Translations under genes and position numbers: made by a program
Notes under the pieces: model-generated
Told to the model about the DNA's origin: nothing
The model's database searches: none
What the model saw: the letters and a program-made list of their open reading frames with translations, nothing else
Shown: piece after piece, positions 56,843 to 64,000 of the stretch
Numbering within the stretch: position 1 is the stretch's first letter
Layout of the letters: each line of letters starts with the position of its first letter
Origin: Affinundibacterium fentianense
Lineage (GTDB): Bacteria > Pseudomonadota > Gammaproteobacteria > Burkholderiales > Burkholderiaceae_D
DNA: 64,000 nt
NCBI RefSeq assembly: GCF_018139545.1
Contig: NZ_JAGSPJ010000001.1
Span: forward strand, 1-64,000
Direction: 5' to 3'

Positions 56843-57544
56843 ATGCGTTCTATTGGTTATCTTAAACGGGTATTATTTTTTGTCTCTTTGCTTTTTTTGG
56901 CGGGCATCGATGCCTTTGCAGAGGGTGTCGTCTGCAAAAAAACATTGGCATGGAAAGACGCGACCCATCTGCAACGTACTTCTGTTAAAGGCGATGTGTC
57001 GATCAAGTCCGAATGGACGCAGTACACAAATGGTGAATTGTTCGTTTCCCAGATCAATGGCCGACCCGTACGTTTCTTGAAATTGGGCAATGGGATCAGT
57101 TTGACCTCGGGAAGTGGACTCCCAAAACCTGATGAATTCTCAATGATGCTCGCTGCTGTCGCTTCCCCAATGTGGGAGTCAAGTACGGCCAATTTAACGC
57201 GCTTTGCTCGCCCTTGTCTGCTGAAAGAGGCAGAAGATCAGCCATTCAATGAAAAAGATTTTGTGTATTGGAAACCATCTGAAGATAGCCCCATTCGTAT
57301 TTTTGGCTCACTGAAACGGCAAGGACTAGTTGTAAAATATTCGCTAGAGATCGCTCGACGTGGAACGGATTCGGTATCCGAGCCCTTGTTTGGCGCCTGG
57401 GAACACCAAACGATCTTAGAGGCGATTCCAGACAATTTTGATTTGAGTGGATGGCATTTATTCCGCGATGGTGATTTTGTTCGCACCATGCCGAATAATG
57501 TGCCATTTTCACTGAAGGACTTAATTCAGGAGAGACAACCTTAG
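56843..57544 (+). CDS. Hypothetical exported protein
   Basis: A 233-aa protein I do not recognise. A signal peptide ('VLFFVSLLFLAGIDAFA', cleavage after A-F-A) sends it to the periplasm. The mature part has two Cys ('VVCKKTL' and 'ARPCLL'), which may form a disulfide, and a mixed beta pattern. No lipobox or later membrane segment is seen. It follows mtfA by 94 bases and may share its promoter. An in-frame ATG at 56813 extends it by ten residues; I choose 56843 for the signal-peptide fit and the upstream GGGAT. Confidence 0.7.
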   Translation: MRSIGYLKRVLFFVSLLFLAGIDAFAEGVVCKKTLAWKDATHLQRTSVKGDVSIKSEWTQYTNGELFVSQINGRPVRFLKLGNGISLTSGSGLPKPDEFSMMLAAVASPMWESSTANLTRFARPCLLKEAEDQPFNEKDFVYWKPSEDSPIRIFGSLKRQGLVVKYSLEIARRGTDSVSEPLFGAWEHQTILEAIPDNFDLSGWHLFRDGDFVRTMPNNVPFSLKDLIQERQP

Positions 57545-57593
57545 GTTAATTTGCTGACGCATTGTTTTCTTTAATTCATGGTTGTTGGGATTT

Positions 57594-60239
57594 TCATGCA
57601 CGGGTATCGGCAGCTGCTTTCAATTGGTACAGTGCATCGAGTGCTTCGCGCGGTGTCATGGAATCAGGGTCGATTTCGTTTAGCACTTTGAGAACTTGTG
57701 TTTCGCTCGATGCAATGGGTGCATCAATTAGCTCTGCTGTCAATTCTTGGTTTTGAATCTCATTTGCAAACAGATCGAATTGCGGTGTACTTTGCAATGA
57801 GTGCGCCTCTAGTTCTGCGAGATGTTTGCGCGCAGCACGAATGACTGTCTGAGGAATCCCTGCTAATTGGGCGACCTGAAGGCCATAACTTTGCGATGCA
57901 GGTCCAGTTTGTACCGCGTGCAAAAATACAATGTTCTCTTTGTGTTCTATTGCAGATAGATGGACATTTTCAGCTGTCGGGTGTAGTTCGGGAAGTTGCG
58001 TTAATTCGAAGTAATGTGTCGCGAATAGCGTAAAGCTTCGCGACGTCAAAATGAGATGCCGAGCAATCGCCCAAGCAAGCGCGAGGCCGTCAAATGTCGA
58101 TGTACCGCGTCCCACTTCATCCATTAATACCAAAGAATTCTCCGTCGCACCATGCAAGATGGCGGCAGACTCGGTCATCTCCACCATAAAGGTTGAGCGA
58201 CCGCCAGCTAAATCATCGGCTGCGCCAATCCGTGTAAAAATTTTATCGATAGGTCCAATTTCTGCACGTGTTGCTGGGACGTAGCTTCCTACGTAAGCAA
58301 GTAATGTGATCAGTGCTGTTTGACGCATAAAAGTGGATTTGCCGCCCATGTTGGGACCAGTGATGAGCAGTAATTTGCGTTCTGCGGAAAGTTGGCAATC
58401 GTTTGCGATAAAGCGTTCGATTTGATTCTCAACGACAGGATGTCTCCCTTGCACGATGTTAAGCGTCGGCTCGCTGAGTAATTGCGGCGCGCACCAATTA
58501 TTTCTCACAGCATGTTCAGCGAGACTGACTAAGGTATCAAGTTGCGCAATCGCATGGGCAATCGTTTGAAGCGTTTGAATGTGCGGCAAGAGTTCTTGAA
58601 GTAGCTTCTCATATAAAACTTTTTCGCGAACTAGGGCACGTTCTTGCGCAGATAAAGCTTTATCTTCGAAAGCTTTTAATTCAGGCGTAATGTAGCGTTC
58701 TGCATTTTTGAGTGTTTGGCGACGGCGATAATTGTCAGGGACTTTGTCCGTTTGTCCATTGGTCACTTCAATGTAAAAACCATGAACTTTATTATATTCC
58801 ACACGTAAATTTGCAATTCCTGTTCGGGTGCGTTCGGAAGTCTCGAGATCAATTAAAAATTGCCCAGCATTTTCCGAAAGTGCTCGTAATTCATCGAGTT
58901 CAACATCAAAACCCTTTGCGATCACACCGCCATCGCGCACCATCGCTGCAGGTTGTGGCATCAATGCGCGCTCTAATAGGTCAAGACATTCGACTGGCGT
59001 CGCAAGATCAGTAATTGCTTGGCTCAGTAAAGAGGTTGAATTCTCTTTTAAACACATTGAAACATAACTTCGGATGGTGCTTAAGTGCTGCATGCCATCT
59101 CGTAATGCGGCCAAATCGCGTGGACGTGCGGACAATAAGGCAATTCGAGTTGTAATACGCTCGATATCCGGAATCGAATTCAATGTATTCGATAATCCGG
59201 TGGTTGCATCTCCTTGTAGAAGTGCGTCAATAGCTTGGTGACGGCTGCGTGCGATTGCTTGATCTCGGCGTGCATGATGTAGCCAATGCCGCAGCATGCG
59301 CGATCCCATAGCGGTACTGCAATGATCTAACAATGAAAATAGTGTGGGAGATTCTTGGCCACGTAAAGTTTCGGTTAATTCCAGATTTCTTCTTGTGGCG
59401 GTGTCCAATCCTATAAACTCGTTTTCGGATTCAACTGTTAGAGAGTTGACGTGCTTTAATCCACGTCCTTGGGTGGATTCAGCGTATCGTAAGAGGGCAC
59501 CGGCAGCACCAAGTGCGACGCTAAAATTTTCGGCACCGAACCCAGTTAGGGAGGCGGTTGCAAGTTGATCTTGGAGTGCTTTTTGGCCTTGCTTCAAATC
59601 GAAATGCCAAGCGGGTACTTCAGAGAATTTTCCTGGTAATTCATGTCGAAAACCCTCCAATAACAAGCTGCCTGCAGAAACCAACACTTCAGCAGGAGAG
59701 ATGCGTTCTAAGGCTTGTTGCAGTCTTGATTGTAGCGTTTTTTCGTCGCTACTGATTTCCATTAGTTTCAACGCGCCACTCGCCAACGATAACCACGCTA
59801 AACCGATACTCACTGTTTTTCTTTGACTGAGAAGACACAATCCTAACAATGGGCGATCTGCCTTTTCTGGCAGAAGATCTGTATCCGTTAATGTGCCAGG
59901 GGTGATGACGCGCATCACTTTACGTTCGACTGGCCCCTTGCTGGTGGCTGGATCGCCAATTTGTTCGCAAATGGCAGCAGATTCTCCCAGCTTCACCAAT
60001 TTCGCAAGATAGGGTTCAATTGAGTGAAAAGGCACCCCCGCCATTTTGATTGGCGTGCCGTTTGAGGTCCCACGTTGCGTCAGCGTAATCCCTAAAATTC
60101 GTGATACTTTTTCAGCGTCTTCAAAAAATAGTTCATAGAAGTCACCCATACGATAGAAAACCAAAGTGTCCGGGTAATCAGCTTTGATACCTAAATATTG
60201 CTTCATCATGGGGGTGTGGTTACTATCAATTACGGCCAT
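57594..60239 (-). CDS. mutS: DNA mismatch repair protein MutS
   Basis: An 881-aa protein. The mismatch-contact motif Phe-x-Glu is intact in '[14 protein letters not shown]', the connector, lever and clamp domains follow, and the ATPase carries Walker [10 protein letters not shown] (628-636), '[20 protein letters not shown]', and '[10 protein letters not shown]'. It recognises mismatches and recruits MutL. The C-terminal extension (about 800-881) would include the tetramerisation segment. No Shine-Dalgarno of note precedes the ATG. mutL is not in the window. Confidence 0.97.
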   Translation of the reverse strand: MAVIDSNHTPMMKQYLGIKADYPDTLVFYRMGDFYELFFEDAEKVSRILGITLTQRGTSNGTPIKMAGVPFHSIEPYLAKLVKLGESAAICEQIGDPATSKGPVERKVMRVITPGTLTDTDLLPEKADRPLLGLCLLSQRKTVSIGLAWLSLASGALKLMEISSDEKTLQSRLQQALERISPAEVLVSAGSLLLEGFRHELPGKFSEVPAWHFDLKQGQKALQDQLATASLTGFGAENFSVALGAAGALLRYAESTQGRGLKHVNSLTVESENEFIGLDTATRRNLELTETLRGQESPTLFSLLDHCSTAMGSRMLRHWLHHARRDQAIARSRHQAIDALLQGDATTGLSNTLNSIPDIERITTRIALLSARPRDLAALRDGMQHLSTIRSYVSMCLKENSTSLLSQAITDLATPVECLDLLERALMPQPAAMVRDGGVIAKGFDVELDELRALSENAGQFLIDLETSERTRTGIANLRVEYNKVHGFYIEVTNGQTDKVPDNYRRRQTLKNAERYITPELKAFEDKALSAQERALVREKVLYEKLLQELLPHIQTLQTIAHAIAQLDTLVSLAEHAVRNNWCAPQLLSEPTLNIVQGRHPVVENQIERFIANDCQLSAERKLLLITGPNMGGKSTFMRQTALITLLAYVGSYVPATRAEIGPIDKIFTRIGAADDLAGGRSTFMVEMTESAAILHGATENSLVLMDEVGRGTSTFDGLALAWAIARHLILTSRSFTLFATHYFELTQLPELHPTAENVHLSAIEHKENIVFLHAVQTGPASQSYGLQVAQLAGIPQTVIRAARKHLAELEAHSLQSTPQFDLFANEIQNQELTAELIDAPIASSETQVLKVLNEIDPDSMTPREALDALYQLKAAADTRA

Positions 60240-60530
60240 TTTTTATATTCGTTTGAGTGATTATTGGAATTTTTCGCGAGTGCGGAATCATAGCCTATTC
60301 GATTTGAACCATGGCTCATTTGTCGCATATTTTGATTGAATCGAGCGCGATAGGTATTCCGGTGGTCTGATGATGAGACAGTGACTATCCATATAGAGTT
60401 AGGGTGAAAGTTGTTGGGTTTGCATTGATTTTTTGATATATTGTCATGATTGAAAGCTCTGCCCATGCCAAGTTGAAAGGCAAATAGACTGCAACGGTGA
60501 GCGAATTTGATTCTATTGAAGGGAACGAGT

Positions 60531-62507
60531 GTGAAGTTACTTTTAAAAAAAATCGCAGGCATCACGATTTCTGCGTCATTCTTATTGCTTGGATCAAGTG
60601 CCTTAGCGCAAAAAAAGTTGGTTCCTGTCGAGCATTTTATTAGTGAGAATATGTTTAGCAATCCGCGTCTGTCGCCCGACGGGCAGCATATCGCAATAAA
60701 AGTAAAAATAATGAGGAATGGTCGACTGACGCCGATGTTGCATATTTACAGTTTGCCTTCTTTGCAACTCATCAGCACGATGGCTTTGCCGAAATTTGAA
60801 ATTCCACTGAGTGTCTATTGGATTTCCAATACACGTCTTGTCGTAACCAAGGGGCTCGAAGTGGGTTTGCGTGAAGCACCGCAAGCCACGGGGGAAGTCA
60901 TCGCAGTTGATTTGGATGGGAAGAAATTTGAATATTTATATGGTTACGATAATTTCAAATCTTCAAATAAGGGCACTCGCTATTTAGATGATCGTGGCTA
61001 TGGAACCCTTGAAGGAATCAACGAAAACAAGAATGGAAATATTTATTTAGGCGTGCATTTGTGGCAGGGCAAGAGTAGCTCATTGTATGAAATTGATACA
61101 TTTAAGTCGACGCGAAAATTGATCACCGACATAGCAAAACCCAATTTGAGTTTCTATTTAACTGCGAATGGCGTTCCACGATTTGCAACGGGATATGACG
61201 ATGAGAATCAGCAAATCGTTTTTAGGAAAGATTCGGCTGGTCAAGCTTGGCAAGCTATGAGTAAAGAATGGATAGGCTCAAGTTTTCGTCCATTGGAGTT
61301 CACGGATAATGGTGAAGGCTTATATTTTATGCAAAGTGAAGACGGCGAACCCGCTGCGCTTTTTAAGGAAAATCTTGTTACGGGAAAACGGACGAAGTTA
61401 GCGCATGATGCCAACACCGATTTAAGTGTCCAATGGACTGAATATCCGTATCAACCATTTGCAGTCGTCAATCAGCAGGGAATTCCGCAGTTTACCTACC
61501 TTGATACAAATTCCTCTAATGCGCAGCTGCATAAAGCACTTGCCGCGCAATTTCCTGGAGCCATCGTCAATTTTATTAATTTTACTGATGATGGGAACAA
61601 ATTATTATTTGGTGTCGCAAGTGATCGAGATCCTGGTTCGTTCTATTTGTTTGATCGAAAAACGGGAACCGCCGATTTGTTATTTAGTGTGATGCCTGAA
61701 ATAGATCCTAGCGAAATGGCAGAACGCCGTCCTGTGCAGGTACCAACTCGAGACGGACAAGGCATTGAAGCGTACTTGACGATGCCCAAAACGGATGGCA
61801 TCGCAGCAAAAGCTGCTCCGCTAATCGTTTTTCCGCATGGTGGGCCACATGGCGTACGCGATTCTTGGTATTTTGATAGCGATGCACAGTTTTTAGCGTC
61901 ACGAGGTTATGCAGTTTTGCAGGTCAATTATCGTGGATCGTCAGGCCGAGGAGAGAATTTTCGCGCGCTTGGGTATCGTGAATGGGGTGGGAAAATTCAA
62001 GACGACATTATTGACTCTGTCAATCATCTGATTAAATTGGGGCAGGTAGATAGTCGACGAATTTGTTCTTTTGGCGCGAGTTTCGGTGCCTATTCAGCAC
62101 TCATGTTAGCAATCCGCGAGCCAAATTTATTTCGTTGTGCAATTGGGTATGCGGGGGTTTATGACCTTACTTATATTTTTGATGAGGCACGCGCCAAAAA
62201 TTTGAAGTCCACGACGAATTATTTTGCGAAGGTATTGAGTCAAGATCCTGCAGTGTTGAGAAAAAATTCACCGGCTTTGAATGCGGATAAATTGAAAGCC
62301 CCTGTGTGGATTATCCATGGTGGTAAAGACGAAGTGACTCCACCGGAACATGCATACCGAATGCGTAAAGCGTTAATTGATGCTGGTAATGAACCAGAAT
62401 GGACCTTTGAACCAGATGAAGGGCATGGATTTTATGACGTTGAACGACGTAAAGATTTGTATCTCCGACTTGAGCAGTTCCTTGGAAAACATCTGCAGAT
62501 GAAATAA
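60531..62507 (+). CDS. Exported S9 family prolyl oligopeptidase-type peptidase
   Basis: A 658-aa serine peptidase. A signal peptide ('ITISASFLLLGSSALAQ') leads to a beta-propeller ('PRLSPDGQHIAIKV' and similar, about 30-400) and an alpha/beta hydrolase domain with the oxyanion-region 'FPHGGPHGVRDSW'. The catalytic triad is visible: S517 in 'GASFGAYSAL', D600 in 'HGGKDEVTPP' and H632 in 'DEGHGFYD'. It should cleave small peptides in the periplasm or outside. The start is GTG at 60531, with AAGGGA upstream; an in-frame TTG at 60507 is less likely. Confidence 0.93.
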   Translation: MKLLLKKIAGITISASFLLLGSSALAQKKLVPVEHFISENMFSNPRLSPDGQHIAIKVKIMRNGRLTPMLHIYSLPSLQLISTMALPKFEIPLSVYWISNTRLVVTKGLEVGLREAPQATGEVIAVDLDGKKFEYLYGYDNFKSSNKGTRYLDDRGYGTLEGINENKNGNIYLGVHLWQGKSSSLYEIDTFKSTRKLITDIAKPNLSFYLTANGVPRFATGYDDENQQIVFRKDSAGQAWQAMSKEWIGSSFRPLEFTDNGEGLYFMQSEDGEPAALFKENLVTGKRTKLAHDANTDLSVQWTEYPYQPFAVVNQQGIPQFTYLDTNSSNAQLHKALAAQFPGAIVNFINFTDDGNKLLFGVASDRDPGSFYLFDRKTGTADLLFSVMPEIDPSEMAERRPVQVPTRDGQGIEAYLTMPKTDGIAAKAAPLIVFPHGGPHGVRDSWYFDSDAQFLASRGYAVLQVNYRGSSGRGENFRALGYREWGGKIQDDIIDSVNHLIKLGQVDSRRICSFGASFGAYSALMLAIREPNLFRCAIGYAGVYDLTYIFDEARAKNLKSTTNYFAKVLSQDPAVLRKNSPALNADKLKAPVWIIHGGKDEVTPPEHAYRMRKALIDAGNEPEWTFEPDEGHGFYDVERRKDLYLRLEQFLGKHLQMK

Positions 62508-62546
62508 GCGTAGGCGTCAAATTTTCGACTAATTCGAGCCTGCACA

Positions 62547-62584
62547 AAAGTAAGATAAGGTGTGATCCTTACCTTACTTTTAAG
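62547..62584. terminator. Shared bidirectional terminator
   Basis: AAAGTAAGATAAGG (62547-62560) pairs with CCTTACCTTACTTT (62567-62580) with one mismatch, between two convergent genes. T-runs are short on both sides, and it overlaps the stop of rhlE. Confidence 0.75.
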
Positions 62585-63950
62585 AGCTGCCTCGCTTGTT
62601 AAAGTTTCGCGAGACTGGCTTCGATGATGATGACTTTGCGAGCGCTTGCCTTTGCGGTGTGGCGCTAATTTGCTTTTGGCTAGACTTTTGAGTAGCGTGA
62701 CCCTTGCTGTTGGCGTCATACTTCTTTTGTCGATTCCCGTTTGGAGTTTGTCTAGGAGGTGAAAAACTCCGGAGTTGAATGGGTTGCGCTTTTGCGTTGG
62801 GATCTGGAATGAATCCGTCGATGATCTCTTTCGGAATTTGACGCTTGATGAATTTTTCAATGTCAGCAAGCAATTTGAATTCATCCACGCAGACCAGTGA
62901 CACCGCTTCACCTGTGGCTCCAGCTCGCCCAGTACGACCAATTCTATGGACGTAGTCCTCTGGCACATTGGGTAGGTCATAATTGACGACGTGGGGGAGT
63001 TGATCAATGTCAATCCCACGAGCAGCAATGTCGGTTGCGACCAGTACTGTGAGACTGCCATCTTTAAATTCCGCTAGCGCCTTGGTTCGTGCAGATTGAC
63101 TCTTGTTTCCGTGTATTGCCATTGCATTGATGCCGTCGCGCATCAATTGCTCAACAAGCTTGTTCGCGCCGTGTTTTGTACGGGTAAAGACAAGGACTTG
63201 TGACCATTGATGCGTCTTAATTAAATGCGCAAGCATCACTTGTTTCTTGTCGCGATCGACAGGATGAATTTTTTGTGCAATGACTTCGACAGTAGAGTTG
63301 CGTCGTGCAACTTCAATCATCGCCGGGTTATTCAATAATTTGTCTGCCAATGCCTTAATGTCATCTGAAAATGTCGCAGAAAAAAGCAGATTTTGGCGAT
63401 TTGCAGGCAAAATCGCTAACACTTTCTTGATATCATGAATGAAGCCCATGTCTAGCATGCGATCCGCTTCGTCGAGTACTAATATTTCAATATGCCGCAA
63501 ATCGATTGTGCCTTGCTGATGATGATCCAGCAAACGTCCGGGTGTTGCGACCAAGACGTCGACGCCATTCTTGAGAAGTTTGATTTGAGGATTAATCCCC
63601 ACACCACCAAAAATGACTCCTGAATTAATCGTGGTATGTTTGCTATATGTGGCAACACTTGCTTCCACTTGCGCGGCCAGTTCGCGGGTCGGCGTGAGCA
63701 CTAAGACACGAATCGTCCGACGCGCGGTTTTGTTTGCATGCACAGAGGGGCCGCGTAACAATCGTTCTAATATCGGCAAGGTAAAACCAGCGGTTTTCCC
63801 AGTGCCAGTTTGAGCGCCCGCCAGTAAGTCTCCACCTTGAATCACCGCTGGAATTGCCTGCGCTTGAATTGGCGTTGGTGTAGTGTACCCATGCTCGCTT
63901 ACAGCGCGTACGATCGATTCGGAAAGACCGAGGTCTGAAAATGTGGTCAT
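62580..63950 (-). CDS. rhlE: DEAD-box ATP-dependent RNA helicase RhlE
   Basis: A 456-aa helicase of the RhlE group. Motifs: Q motif near '[14 protein letters not shown]', Walker A 'AQTGTGKT' (46-53), 'PTRELAAQV', DEAD box '[12 protein letters not shown]', 'SATF', '[14 protein letters not shown]', '[12 protein letters not shown]', and '[10 protein letters not shown]'. The C-terminal extension (about 380-456) is basic and rich in Gln, Ser and Lys, which is typical for RNA binding. RhlE acts in ribosome assembly and RNA turnover. The ATG is 50 bases from the window end. Confidence 0.95.
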   Translation of the reverse strand: MTTFSDLGLSESIVRAVSEHGYTTPTPIQAQAIPAVIQGGDLLAGAQTGTGKTAGFTLPILERLLRGPSVHANKTARRTIRVLVLTPTRELAAQVEASVATYSKHTTINSGVIFGGVGINPQIKLLKNGVDVLVATPGRLLDHHQQGTIDLRHIEILVLDEADRMLDMGFIHDIKKVLAILPANRQNLLFSATFSDDIKALADKLLNNPAMIEVARRNSTVEVIAQKIHPVDRDKKQVMLAHLIKTHQWSQVLVFTRTKHGANKLVEQLMRDGINAMAIHGNKSQSARTKALAEFKDGSLTVLVATDIAARGIDIDQLPHVVNYDLPNVPEDYVHRIGRTGRAGATGEAVSLVCVDEFKLLADIEKFIKRQIPKEIIDGFIPDPNAKAQPIQLRSFSPPRQTPNGNRQKKYDANSKGHATQKSSQKQISATPQRQALAKSSSSKPVSRNFNKRGSS

Positions 63951-64000
63951 GCTAATTTCTATAGGAATCCAACTTCTTACAGGTTGTAAGAAAAATTTGG

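Noticed and set aside
56739-57080. 113-codon plus-strand frame
   Set aside because: Runs in another frame over the exported hypothetical gene at 56843, whose signal peptide is convincing.
1-64000. CRISPR arrays, insertion sequences, tRNA genes or prophage genes
   Set aside because: No regularly spaced direct repeats, transposase-like proteins, tRNA cloverleaf or T-loop consensus, or phage structural genes were noticed by eye; a covariance-model scan would settle tRNAs.

Overview
The window looks like a chromosomal segment of a low-to-moderate GC betaproteobacterium of the order Burkholderiales. An Oxalobacteraceae member close to Undibacterium is my best guess. The clues are the gene orders ffs-dnaX-ybaB-recR and surE-pcm-nlpD-rpoS, and the Burkholderiales-like small conserved proteins. 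The genus is inference. Almost everything is ordinary housekeeping or envelope biology. I see no phage, insertion sequence, CRISPR array or tRNA gene.

Layout. 1-124: the 3' end of a 5S rRNA gene and the terminator of its rRNA operon. 0.4-3.7 kb: a secreted beta-propeller/amidohydrolase fusion. 4.0-6.2 kb: ribBA (with a degenerate RibA half), ribH and nusB. 6.2-8.2 kb: an AT-rich accessory patch with a DUF3224 gene divergent from an orphan LysR regulator. 8.2-11.2 kb: a membrane-anchored lytic transglycosylase and ubiD. 11.2-15.5 kb: SRP RNA (ffs), a long gene-free stretch, dnaX, ybaB and recR. 15.5-17.9 kb: a CoA-transferase, a MarC-family protein and a DUF1289 protein.

18.1-29.2 kb: a complete-looking type II secretion operon in the order gspG-H-I-J-K-L-M-N-D-E-F-C. 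GspC is short, and no prepilin peptidase is present. It is followed by a divergent uracil-DNA-glycosylase-like gene that lacks the usual catalytic Asp. 30.3-36.9 kb: an HD-GYP phosphodiesterase, surE-pcm-nlpD-rpoS and rlmD. 37-47 kb: ppnN, an orphan cheV, two small conserved proteins, an OPT transporter, an MFS transporter, a DEDDh exonuclease, a DUF1653 protein, an XdhC-family protein and dcd.

47.2-52.2 kb (minus strand): a Tat-exported DUF1501 protein and a DUF1800 lipoprotein carrying a DUF4214 domain, with a PilZ-domain protein upstream. This is the least understood exported system in the window and the best candidate for something undescribed. 52.4-64 kb: an Orn/Lys/Arg decarboxylase, rarD, mtfA, a hypothetical secreted protein, mutS, a secreted S9 peptidase and rhlE.

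Three themes connect genes. Cyclic-di-GMP links the HD-GYP and PilZ proteins. Envelope export and remodelling links T2SS, NlpD, the lytic transglycosylase, DUF1800/DUF1501 and the secreted S9 and amidohydrolase enzymes. Replication, repair and nucleotide hygiene links DnaX, RecR, MutS, Dcd, SurE, PpnN and the UDG-like protein.
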